Shown here: in pieces, positions 11,762-23,700 of the stretch
How the letters are laid out: every line of letters starts with the position of its first letter
How positions within the stretch are numbered: position 1 is the stretch's first letter
Source of the DNA: Mycocentrospora acerina
Taxonomy: Eukaryota; Ascomycota; Dothideomycetes; Pleosporales
Reading direction: 5' to 3'
Assembly (NCBI GenBank): GCA_022701365.1
Contig: JAKUHH010000284.1
Span: forward strand, 868,001-932,000
Length of the DNA stretch: 64,000 nucleotides
Notes under the pieces: model-generated
What the model was told of the DNA's origin: nothing
Databases searched by the model: none
Seen by the model: only the letters and a program-made list of their open reading frames with translations
Made by a program: the position numbers and the translations under genes

Positions 11762-12298
11762 GCTTCAAATTGCGCGGTGGAGCGTGTGCGCGTGCGTGTG
11801 TGTCGCGGTGAAGGCGGGCCGAGCCCAAGACGTGTAGTGTGGAATGCGAGAGAAGAAGAAAGAGCACTCGCCAGTCAGCCCTCGGGCCAGCGCATAGACA
11901 GAGTCGGACAGAGCAGTCGCCGGTGTGTTGCCGCCGTCTGCGACATGGAGAGAAGAGACGGGGGCGCGTCGGGGGCGGAGCGACGGCGGCGTGGGCGAGG
12001 ATCAGACTTTTGGGACGATGCATTTGCAATGGCCAGTCGGCGAGAGGAGGCTGCCGATGTGGCGCTAGGTGGGAGGTAGGCCGAGGGCCCGCAATAATTC
12101 TGCGGCGGTGGGGAATGTTCACATCCACCCTAGACTCGCGACAAAAACATCACACAGCAATTCCATCCTGAGGCTGTTGTTGACGTTTACTGCATAAAAT
12201 TCGACAAGACTTGCATTGCATTGCACGCTCTACATTTAGTTTGGTGCCTGTAGTACGCACATTACAGTTCATAGAAAACATCCCCCACATCCCTCGCA
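11762..12298. promoter_or_regulatory. UBP1/ALB1 divergent promoter
   Basis: This 537-bp GC-rich region lies between two divergent start codons. Overlapping open frames here on both strands have no recognisable protein features and look like GC-rich artefacts. No specific binding site is claimed. Confidence 0.4.
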
Positions 12299-12906
12299 AT
12301 GGCCAAAACCGCAAAACTCAAGAAGAAGCGTACGCCCTGCTCTCCCCCCCTTCCCTGCTCCTCTTCCCTTCCCTCCCTCTGACTCCCCGTGCAGAAGTGA
12401 CGGTGCACTCGCGCGCCGCCCGCCGCGCCGTCTCCCCCACCATGAACCTCGACAAGACAGTCAAAGCCCTGCCCAAGACCACCGTCGACCCCTCTGCCCC
12501 CAAACACCACGTCCTTTCCGCCCAAAACGCCGGCATCCAAAAGTCCAAGAAGAGCAACCTCAAGCGCTCCCAGCGCCTGCGCCACCAAAAGGGCATTGAG
12601 CGCGGCGCAGACAACATGGACAAGTTGGAGCTCAAGCGCATCAAGAGCTTTGGGCGCGAGAAGAACGTCAAGGAGCGGGCAAAGGGGTGGGAGGACATCA
12701 ACGGTGTGGTGGTGGCCAAGAAGAAGAAGGGCACATTTGATTTGCTGGATGACCAAGCAGACAACAACGGCGACAATGACGATATCACGGGTGACGGGGG
12801 GTGGGTGAGTGACGAGGAAATGGACGGAGAGGCTGAAACTGGCAAGACGGAGGATGTTGCTGCTGCTACTACTGTGGAACCCGTTGTCGAGGACGAGCTT
12901 TTGTGA
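12299..12906 (+). CDS. ALB1: Ribosome biogenesis protein Alb1
   Basis: Two exons: a 31-nt exon (12299-12329, MAKTAKLKKK) and 12395-12906, split by a 65-nt pyrimidine-rich intron (12330-12394, donor GTACGC). The product is 180 aa. The MAKTAKLK start, the VHSRAARRAVSP block and the lysine-rich middle ending in KGWEDIN are typical of fungal Alb1. Alb1 is a small basic shuttling factor that works with Arx1 on pre-60S ribosomal particles and returns to the nucleus after export. The C-terminus is acidic. Without the tiny first exon the conserved N-terminus would be lost, which is why the upstream ATG is chosen. Confidence 0.85.
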
Positions 12907-13512
12907 AGATGCAGAGAGAGAGAGAGAGAGATCTAAGCAGGGAAAGAGCGCTAGTCAACGAGGTGCAGCGTGGCTGGCTCAAAGAAACGATACCCACATA
13001 CATGTCAAACGAATATACGATGTGTTTTGAAAGAAAAGCTTGGGAGATGGCCAAAAAGAAATCATACATGTGTAGATTAGCTGCTCGCAATGTAATTGTC
13101 TGTTACATTCCAGTGTCTACTCACTGCGCTGAACCGTCTTAGTTAGTTATTGTTGTGAGCTTAGCAAGTCTCATGCAGCACGCGAAAACAGTAATGTAGG
13201 TAGAATGCCAATACCTGGACTAAGTGGGTATCTCTGTCGCGACTTCTCAATCAAGAAGTTCAACACCTCACTCACTCACTCACTCACCGCAACTTTTCTA
13301 ACCTCACTTTCAATTGCATCACGCGCACCACGTGAATTGATCACAAGAAAACAACCACATTGACATGCTCAAAATAGTAACTTTCTTTGAATATATATCT
13401 GAAGTTAAAAAAGCACAGCAGGGATTAAAGTTCTAAAGAAAGAAAGAAACGGGCAAGTCAAGAAAGCCTACAAAAAAACCCACGACGCCCATCTCATCAA
13501 TCACTCCCTCAA
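12907..13512. repeat. Intergenic region with GA microsatellite
   Basis: This 606-bp spacer separates ALB1 from the ABC transporter 3' end. It begins just after the ALB1 stop with a short (GA)n run at about 12914-12931 and has a (CACT)n-like run at about 13266-13285. It otherwise contains no coding signal and should hold the two 3' UTRs. Confidence 0.4.
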
Positions 13513-16500
13513 TCACTCCGCCTTCTTGCTCGCCTTGGTCCTCAGCTTCATCAGCAAGTAAACCAGCGCGTACCCCGAAATGGAGAAGATGACGCAAATC
13601 CCCGCGTCTCTCCACCCATACGAGTACTCTGTAAGATTAACCGTGTACAAGTAGTCACTCCCGCGATTATACTGGCAGACCTTGCACCCGGCCGTCGCCC
13701 CAGGATTAACCAGGTTCGTGCGGCTACCAGGCCCGTTCATCCACGCGTTGAGATACTGCGCACACGTTTGGCCAGACGGGGGGTCGAAGACGGCAAACTC
13801 CGACTCCTTGCATTTAATCTCCCAGTCAAAGTCGGTGAAGATGAGGAGCGCGCCCATTAGGTAGTTGAACGGGTTGAGGTAGTATAGCCAGTAGCGCCAG
13901 AATTCTTGGATCTGGGCGTATGGGACCAACACGCCGCAGAAGCAGACTAGAGTGCCCAACAGGAGGGGGTTGACTAGCGACGCGAACACTGCGTTGGGAG
14001 CGTAGGCGGCGACAAACTGTCCAAAGCCAGTGTAGATGAACTGATACACGAGCATGACGAAGAAGGTGGCGCCGGCTTTGTCGGGCTGGGCTGGGAGACC
14101 AGCCGTGTAGTAGAAAACGAGGAAGTAGAGGACGCCGCAGACGATTAGATACGGTATCTCTGATACAATCAACGCGGTGACGAACGAAACCCACGAGTAC
14201 ATTTTGGACTTTTTCTCACGCGTTTCGTAAATGTCGCGGCGCTCGAGGAAGATGGGTTGGAGCTGTGCAATCACGCCTGGCGCAACGAAAATGTAGTTGA
14301 ATAGCGAGAACAGGACAAACTGCTGCTCAGCCACTGAGTCTCCAATTTGCCAAAAAGTAAAGCCAACGAAGAAGGCGACACCGCCGTGGAGAAGTAGTTT
14401 GTTGTTGAGGTAGTCGGTGTTGCGGAACAGACTGACGTTCATGCGGTGCGTAACGAGCTTCGTCTGCGTCAAAAAGTTGGTAGCAAACTCATGCCCGTCG
14501 TCCTTTGTGCCTGGCTCTTTGTTTGCCGCGTCCGTAATCATGCCATCAAGTTGCTGCTGCATGCGAGCTGCTTCTGGTGAGTCAAGCCACACCTGGTGCC
14601 AGTCCTTTCCGCTCGGGTGGAATCCACTGACGACGTCAATCATGTGTTCTGCGGGGTTTGCTCCAGATGGGCACGGTGCTTCATGTCGCTTAAAGTACTG
14701 CTTGATCGTGTCTGCGTTGTCGCCAATGTCGCCAAAGTATACTGTCTTGCCTCCCTTAGCCAGCAGTAGGAGCGTGTCGAACTGAGCAAACAGCAACGCT
14801 GAGGGCTGATGGATAGTAACTAGAACGGCTTGACCGACGTCAGCGAGCTTCCTCAGGAAGCGCACCGTATTGAAGGCTGCTTGGCCATCAAGACCAGAGG
14901 TTGGCTCGTCCAAAAAGATGAGGATTGAGGGCTTCGAGACGAGCTCAACGCCGATAGTCACGCGCTTGCGTTGTTCGACAGATAGACCAGCGCCAATCTT
15001 CCCAATTAGTGTGTGCTCGAGATCGTGCAGTTCGAGGAGGTCGATAATGGTGTCGACGTAGGCTAGCTTTTCTTCGCGCGGTGTGTTGCGGCTCTGGCGG
15101 AGAAGAGCTGAAAACTCGAGTGCCTCCCGGACTGTGGCGTAGGACTCGTGGACATCAAGCTGCTCGCAGTATCCTGCGGATCTTTGAAAGGACACTGGTA
15201 GTGGACGGCCGTCGACGAGAATCTCGCCGTGGATTGTCCCGTCGGTTTTTCTTTGAGCCAGAACATCGAGGAGTGTGGTCTTGCCGGCGCCTGTAAAATG
15301 AAGATGACGAGTCAGCCGATGTATCTCTTATGGGTGTGGTGTCTCAACTGCACCAACTGCTTGCAATCTACTCCTTCATGATGTCTACAACCTGACTAAG
15401 AGTGAGCACTTACCGGAAGAGCCCATGAGTGCACCAAGCATCCCGGGTTTAACATAGCCATGTACATTGTCGAGCAAAGTGCGATTTCCCGACGGCGTCT
15501 TCACAACATACGTCAAGTTTCGCCAAGTGAATACCGACGTATTGCGGACGAGATTAGCTTCCAGTTCGCCTTGAGATTCATCTGTTCGTTCCTTGGCGGA
15601 ATCGTTCCATGGCTGTTTCTCAACCCCCTGCGATTCTTCATCAGCGGGTGCCGACAATTTCGCAACCTTCTTCCTGTTTTCGCGAGGGATAAAAGCGGCC
15701 GCCGAGCCCGCAGTGTCGTTCCAGCGTAGCGTGAAGAAGATAGTAAGGCCAACAAAGAGCGCCCACCATGCAAAAAGGATGCCTACGTTGCGCCAGATGT
15801 GTGTCGAAGAGTATGAAAGACTAGCCAAGTAATCCTCTCCGCTGACTTCAGTGGCACCGGGTTTAGCACCGCTGACTCCCGCGCAGGCTTGGTGAGCCGA
15901 ATCCTGGTACTGAGGTAGATAGTTCGGGATGAGATTGCTGAAAGCGCAGGGTATATTTTGACCTCTAAACTCGTTTGCCATCAAGGCATCAAATCCATAC
16001 GACAACGGGTTGATATAGTATATCCAGACAAACCATGGGCGCATTGCTGGCTTGGGAATTTGATAGCCTAGAAAGAAAAAAGTTAGTAAATGTCTTCTTG
16101 CGCAATTCCAAACCCGCTCTTACCCATGTATATAATCAACGATGTGATGGCAAAGCCAGAAACCTTGGACGCAGCATCAAAGTTTGGAAAAGCCGCTCCA
16201 ATCATCCTGAACAGGGCCGTCATGACAAAAGTGACTAGATACACGACGAACCAGTTCGTGAAAAACGCTGCAGCTGTTGCCTTGAGTGCGGTCATCCAGT
16301 ACAGGATTAGTACAAAAGTCGTGATCTGGAAGAGCAGGATTGGTATGTCTGCTGCAACCTGGGCGATGCAGAAAGCAGCTGGGTTGAAAAATGCAAAGTT
16401 TTTATGTTTTGCCAGGATGGGGCGGCCAGTGTAGGAATCCGTGACTTCTGACATGGCCAGGAGAGCGTTGAACAATAGGGACAAGAACAGTGCTCCTGCT

Positions 16501-18055
16501 TTGACAAAAAGACCGGCAGAGTTTGAAGGCGCATTGTAGAATAGGGAGCCGGCGATCAGGGCTTGCACAATGTTGGTTCCTTGTTTGATGAAAAAGCTCG
16601 CCTTATCGCCCCATAGGATTTGATACTGGCGAATGACGCAAGCCTTCACCTGGTCGGGAAACGATACCATCATAGGGGAAGATTTGGAAAGACGGGGGGA
16701 TTTGTCCAAAACAACAGCCTCGAAGAAGGTTTGCGTGTTTATCCTAGCCTCCTCCGTGGTGGGATAGTCGAGTTCGCTGTCCATGATAGCCTTGATGTCG
16801 GACTGGCAATAGGCTTGCCGGAGGTCGCTGTTCTTCCGAGGAAATCTGTCTTCAAAGCCAGGCTTGATCTGTCGTTCGCTGGGCACTGTAACACCAGTAA
16901 GGAAATCAGCAACGTTAGCCCCGTCGCCACACACGAAGCCTTGCGACTCCATGAATGGACGCGCCTGCTCCCGCGAGCCGTAGAAGATCTGCTTGCCCTC
17001 GTCGAGTACAAGCACCTTGTCAAACAGATCGTAGATGCCATTGCCAGCTTGGTAGAGCGTGACAATAGTCACCATTCCCATGGCATCAGTCAAGCATCGT
17101 AGAGCACGCGTAAACTCCAGCGCAGTAGAGGCATCTAAACCACGTGTGGAGTTGTCCCAGCACATTACACTAGCACGCGTGCAGAGTGTTTCGATGATTG
17201 AAACTCGCTTTCGCTCTCCGCCGGATACGCCACGGATGAAAGCATCTCCGACCTTTGTGTCTTGGGTGTGCGCTATGTTCATTGACTCGAGCAAAAAGAG
17301 TTTGAATTTTTGCCGAAACTCCTCGCGGCTTTTGACGTCCTTGGGGAGGGTGTTTGGCATATTGAGACGAGTAGCAAAGTCCATGGTTTTTCCGACCGTG
17401 AGCGCTGGATAGAACAACTCTTCTTCATTATTGATGACGATATTTCCCATATGATGCTTGGCTTCCTCGGCGTCAAGTGAGCCAAAGTAAACGTCGCCAT
17501 TTACTTCTGCATATCTGCTCAATGTTTGTTAGCGCAACACATTTGTGCCTCCAGTAGCAAACCGACGCACCCTTTTCTCTTGTTAGCCAACATCTTCAGC
17601 AACGTCGTGCATCCTGATCCTGGGCGACCAAGGACGAGGAGCATTTCTCCTGGCTTCACGCATCCGGAACTGGAGTCGAGGATGGTCTTCAAGGGCTGCT
17701 TCTGTCGTGCTTCCTTCACCCGCTGATACAAGTTGAACTGACTGATCACATTTTCCTGCAATCGCTCATCTGAAGGCACCACCTTTACAGTCAGGTCTCT
17801 CCAAGTTACACCAAGTTTGCGGCTTTCAGCTGGGTCGTTGACCTGAAAATCCTTCACTTCTGCTGCCAGCCTCCATTCTTCCACCTTTGTGTTGACTGAG
17901 CTATTCTGTCCACTTTTTTTCGCTTCCCAGTCATCAATGTCGTCTTGGTGTGTTTTATCGGATAGTGTGTGTGCTTGGGATGGGAGATATGAATCGTCTG
18001 TGCCGGAAGGTTGTGTGTGGCCTGCAACCGGTGTGCTTCCCCTGCTATTCTCCAT
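13513..18055 (-). CDS. PDR-type ABC transporter (ABCG full transporter)
   Basis: Four exons (18055-17571, 17514-16124, 16067-15414, 15290-13513) with introns of 56, 56 and 123 nt; the product is 1435 aa. The order is NBD1-TMD1-NBD2-TMD2, as in fungal pleiotropic drug resistance pumps. NBD1 has the degenerate Walker A GRPGSGCTT (residues 143-151), the signature VSGGERKRVSI and the Walker B region CWDNSTRGLD. NBD2 has Walker A GSSGAGKTT and LSVEQRKR followed by LIFLDEPTSGLD. The YINPLSYGFDALMANEF and YLNPFNYLMGALL segments are the usual PDR membrane-domain motifs. Intron 2 has a textbook TACTAAC branch site. It would export hydrophobic compounds across the plasma membrane. It lies next to the polyketide cluster, on the same strand as the PKS, so it could serve as exporter or self-protection pump, but it could equally be a housekeeping pump. 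Confidence 0.9.
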
Positions 18056-20727
18056 TGCACGTGAGTCGGAAGCCCCTGGCTGGACAAAGTGTCAATGGCG
18101 GAAAAGGAGGTTACGAAAGAATGGTAGACAAGAGCTGAGTGAATAACCTTTCATTTCACTAACGTTATAATCCGTGCTCATAAGGGTACATATGGCAAGT
18201 AGTGATTTTCAACGCAAGTCTCGACGATCCAGATCGGATACGTCTAAGTGAATCTGGCGTAAAGCAAACTGACACTCTCAGATCTGAAGGCTGCATAGGC
18301 ACATCAAAGTGTAATCTTACAGGCCAGACTGTCGGCATGGAAATCACGGGCTCCGAGTACGCGGTAAGCGGCATTTGGTTGGCCACAAGGCCTTCCACAT
18401 GCATGAGCCTTCAAAACATAACAATTTCCTGGGATTTCTAGGCCCTGCGAGGACATCATGGCGTAATGGAACAATTCAAGGCATCGACAAGGCATCAACA
18501 TGGCATTGACGTGGAGACCGCGGACCCCGAGTGAGGCGCGACCGGCATCTGATTGGTCACAGGGCCTTGCACACGGATACAATGAAAGGGCACACGGATC
18601 ATGATGAACAACAACACCCTTCTTCTTCTTAGCCACATCGTAACGCAACCGAGATGGTAAATCAAAAATGTAAACAGGCAGAAATGTAGTAAATTACACA
18701 TTCTACAAGCCAGTATAGCCGAGATTCTTCCTCTCTATGCGTGCTATATTCTTAAAATGGCCCGAAAAATTGTCTTTTTGGACAACGCGATGTCTAACCA
18801 CCACAGATCGATTTTGAGTTCAGCCCCATGTCGGCATTGTCAGCCACCAACCATCGCCGCCGAAGCCATACGTAGGAAGGTTTGCAAAAGTAAAACAAGG
18901 ACTGCGCACATTCCAAATATCGCTAAGAAGAGATGGGACTAGTTTGACAGTGTCCATGCAAAAACACTATTGGACGTTTATATCTTCTCAACAATCCTGT
19001 CTCCACAATTTAAACGCGTGAATGAATTGTGCTTGAATGTGCACTCTGGGGAAGGGAAGCTACCTCTTGTTATTATGCTTCTCCCAACAATCTCACTTGG
19101 AATGCACCGCCCATCGTGCCGACCCTGTCGCGGCGCAAGACAGTAGGTATCGTTGTAAATGCATACTGTGGGTTGTATCTGTTGCATCGATGCAGTTGAA
19201 GCCGCACCCTGAAAGCAGTTCCACCAATTTACCCTTTTCTTTTCTTTTCTAAACAGTTTCCAAACATCTGAAAGTCTTCAATAAAACCTCTTGCAAAATT
19301 TGCTGGTCTCATAGACAACTGAAACACTCTACACATGCGTGACATTATATTTAGCGTTGTGTACTCATCGGCCTAATAATATGCAATACCTAGCTTCGAG
19401 TGGTGGTTTGTGTACTGTGAAACTGTCAACGTATTTGATAACGAGTACGTCATTCTGGTAAAAAAATTCGATCTTCATTTAAATTTGAACGCGAGGACAA
19501 TTGACCCAGAGAGGAAAGAATTCCGGTTGCAGCACTGTAATCAGTGTATAGAGGAGCCGTATTTGCAACCAATGTTCTACAAGTGACGTATATCAAGTTT
19601 TGCACCTTCTTCATGTGAAAGCTGCAGTTCAACTCTGGCTTGGTGATACAATCACATGGCGGATACAGGCATTAGAACCGCGCATGTGAGCAACTGAATA
19701 GGTGTCATTCAGTTGCCTGTTATGCTCCTTTTTGTTGGCCAGCCGAGGCCGGCAGATTGTCGTTTCTCTTGTGAGCACTTTGATCGTCAAGAGTGGCTCT
19801 TTTCAACCTTTGTGAGGTTCCCCAGTGGCTTAGACTCCTTCCCATGATCATGGGACATATGCATCACATCGTCAGTGTTTCCAGAGTTCCCCCGTTACAC
19901 CATGAGCAGCTGACTTAAATTTTTGATTACACAAGTCGTGTTGGAATCTGAGATGATCGTATGGAGAACAATAGAGTGAGCGGGTTTCGGTATTCCAAAT
20001 TTAGAGGATGTGCGCAATGGCGGAAGATTAAATGTCAATCATCTCTTGAAACGTCGATCCCTGAGAAGAAGACTTTTGCTCGCAATCATCGATTGCCAGG
20101 GTAGAACCTTGCTGACCAACTATCGAGTATGCAAGACGGTCACAAGCAAGATTTACAGACGCTTGATATTCCCGTGCCCTTTTCCTCATAATTTCTTCCC
20201 GTTGTTAATCTCTCTACGATCACTGAGACGTGTGTCAATTTTATGAGGAATCGAGCCTGACCAAAAGCTGTGCTTTGCTGGCCATGTCTGCCAGAGTTGT
20301 ATCTTACTTCCAATTGCAGCAATCTAACATATTAGAAGATAAACCTGCAATAAAAGCGCTTATAAAGACATGATAAACACCGACGAGTCGATAAGATGCG
20401 TCATAAATTCAGGAAAAAGAATAAGCCTGCATGTAAGAATTCCAGTAATTAAATACAGGGGGCACATTACATTCATTCAACCTGAGCATTACGACCGAGT
20501 CGGCAGGAGCATCTGTGAACAAAATCTGCCGAACATACATTACTTCATTAGTTCAAAAAAAGAAAATCACAATAAGAAAATGGAATAAGGATGAATGTAC
20601 AAAAAAAAGGAGTGCAGTTAGCCTGGAAGCCAATTCCTCTCTAATCTGGTCTTATCTTCATCAAAATGACATTATCTTGTTAACATATAAAATTCTAAAC
20701 TTTCTGCGAAATATTTACAAAACAAAA
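18056..20727. other. Intergenic border region between ABC gene and PKS
   Basis: This 2.7-kb stretch has no credible gene. Two related, diverged segments (about 18311-18400 and 18490-18590) share a GGCCTT-centred core and similar flanks, suggesting an old duplicated or mobile sequence. The rest is AT-rich non-coding DNA with many stops in all frames. It forms the left border of the biosynthetic cluster. Confidence 0.4.
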
Positions 20728-23700
20728 TCAACTGTAGTAATCATCCAGCCACTCTCTCAAGTCTCCAATTGTGGGGTAATCCAAAAACAAGCTGCCACTA
20801 ACCTTGACGTTCAGCTCAGCTTGGAACTTCTCCGCCAGCACAAGGGACATCAAGCTGTCAATACCTAGATTTGCAAACTCTGCCTCATCTTCTAGCTCTG
20901 CTATATCAATAGCCGTTTCTCGTGCGATGAGAACAAGTGCCTTGTCGGCTACGCCATTGCCCTGGGGTGGCGGCGTAGAGACATCTCCATCGCTGGTGGA
21001 AGGCGTGGTTGACGATGCTAGGGATGGAGTCCGCGGCGGGGTAGTTGTTCCTATGGGTATGGGTTGAGCCGCCTTATTAACTCGAGCTATCTCAATAGGC
21101 TGATTCTCACCCAAGCCTAAGCCTATAGTGCCGTTACCCCTTGGCTTAGGCGCGCTAGGTACAGCTCTAGTTTGCACAGTCTCCGACTTCTTCAACCCCG
21201 AAGAAGGCGCTGTTGCATGTGTCGTCGTGTCTGTAACCTCTGGAGCACTGAAAAACCGGCTAAGGAGAATACGCGGGAATCGGCGAAAGTGTATGCCACC
21301 AACCATGCCAATCACGGAGTTGTCTTCTGCCCGCATAATGTACACATCGCCCAGGAATACAGAAGGGTCATCCTTGGTAGGTATCATCTTGACGTAAGAG
21401 CGATAACGAGCACCCGGAAGAAAGGGCTCAGCGAACCTCATCGATTTCCAACCCGACGTAACACAGTAGTTGTTTTGAGTATCGATGGCATCGGAGCAGT
21501 TCATAATAAACCCAGCGAGATGTGCGACACTGTCGATAAAATACGGCGGTACAGTCCACTTGCCACTATCCTCTTTAGTGCTGAGCTGTACATCGGCAAA
21601 TGCTTCTAGTTCGTGCATCACAACCGATTGCATTCCTCGGTACTTGTCTGCGTAGTGTACCAGATTTTTAGCGAATAGAGTGTAAGCTAAGTTACGAGAT
21701 AGTCGATTTGCTTGGCCAGTAACGGCTAGGCCTTCGAGTGTCTCGATACGAGACTGAATTAGGTGGGCCATGGGGCTCCATGACGAGAGCCACTGCTCGG
21801 AATTGCCATAGACAATGTTTGCGGTGGCGAACGGCTCGGACACGCTCCCATCGTGTTCCACGTTCTGCCATGTCAAGTCTACGATGCCCGAATTGATATC
21901 AATAGTGCGTGCAGTCACTTGTATTGATTGGGGTATGCTCGTGGAGCTCTTCTTTGCGATGAGGGCTTTAGTCACAACCAAATTTGTCATGTCCATGTCA
22001 GGTTTTTTGGCTCGCGGATAGAACTTGCGATACAAGTAATCGCCTAGGGTGTACGCGATATCGGCGTGGATAGACTAGAAGAAAATTAGCAAGTTCTTAA
22101 AAACAGGTGGCGTTGTAGACTTGAAGAATATGACGTACTGATGTTACAACGCCGCAATTGTTCATTTGATGCCCATGTGCTGCATCTAAGAAGTCTTTCT
22201 GCATCAAATCTGATTGCATAACCACAATAGCCTTTGAATCTTCCACCTCTACGCTGATGATATTTTGCACCAGCGAATTGACAGACTCGTAGGTCTTGAC
22301 AGCGCTGGCGGGCTGTTTTGTTGTTTCGAGGTTGTCATGATAGTAGGTGTTACCCTTGGTCAAACACCAGTCGCCGTTGTATTGCATCCAGTATCTCTTT
22401 TCATCCCATGCATATGTTGGCAAGTCAAGAAGGCGAAGTTTGCCTGAAAATGGACCGTGGAACTCATTCCAGTCCACGTCTACACCAGCAAGGTGCAGAG
22501 CTGCCGTGCTCTCAGACAATGTCTTCCAATTGTTATCGCCACGACGAATTGACGGTACAGCAAGTCGGGTCGAGGGCAATGTAGTTTTTATGAACCCAGC
22601 GCAGACTGGATGCGGGCCAATCTCGATCCAGATAGTGTCGTCACCAATCGTAGATACATCACAAGCACTCTCCAGTGCCGATACAAAGTCGACTGCTTCT
22701 CTTGTAGCCTGGCGTACATAGTTTGCGTTGAAAGTCCGACCATCGAACACTACTTTGCCTAACAAAGGTGAGATGACAGGCAGTTTGGGCTCGTGGAAAA
22801 GAACACCGCTCCTGCAGGCGGCTTCGAAATCGTCCAGAATGGGGTCTGTTTGTTCAGAATGAAACGCAAATGCTACGCCAAGCTTGATACAGCGGAAGCC
22901 GGCAGCCTCAAGGTCAACGGCAACATCATCCATTTGGGCCTTGGTACCGCTAAGGACTGTATCTGACGGGCCGTTGATGCACGCTATGGTGTATGTTTTT
23001 TGACCGGCGGCTTCAGTAATGGCAGCTAGCGAAGCTCGAACGGCCATCATGCAATGACTGCCTGCCTCGCATGTATTCTGAAGCATCTCTGCTCTGCGGC
23101 CAACCATAAAGATGGCATCGTTGGCACTAATAACACCAGCGACATGCATTGCAGCATACTCACCTAGCGAATGACCTATAACAACGTCTGGAGTAATACC
23201 GAGAGAAGACCAGTAGTGCGCTAGTGCAATCTCGAGGCAAACAAGTGCCAACTGTGTGACGACAGGGGAGTGTACGTAGTCACTGGGATGCGAGCCGTCA
23301 AGTGCTGGAATGAAGGATTCAAAGCCCTGACCCTGAGCAATCGCGTCGAGGTGCTGGATGTGTTTATAGAATACAGGTGCGTCATGGTACAGTTCCAGAC
23401 TCATCGACTGATACGAAGCACCTTGACCAGTGAAGGCAAATGCTATGGGTGGTGAACTCGACTTGCTGACTGGGCGTAAAGAGTCTGTTTTTTCGGATTG
23501 GGCGATAAGCTGCTTCCTTAACTGAGAAACATCTGAGGCAGCTATCGCCACGCGGTAGCTGTGATGATATTTGCGTGCTGTTGTCGTGTAGCCAAGGTCA
23601 GCCAAACGAATTTTGCCAACATTATCATCTAAATATGCAACCAGCCGCTGGATATTTCCAGTCAGAGAGTTTTTCGTCTTGGCTGACACTGCAACGACAT

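Noticed and set aside
11696..12171. Plus-strand ORFs in the UBP1/ALB1 promoter
   Set aside because: GC-rich overlapping frames on both strands with no conserved feature; position is a divergent promoter.
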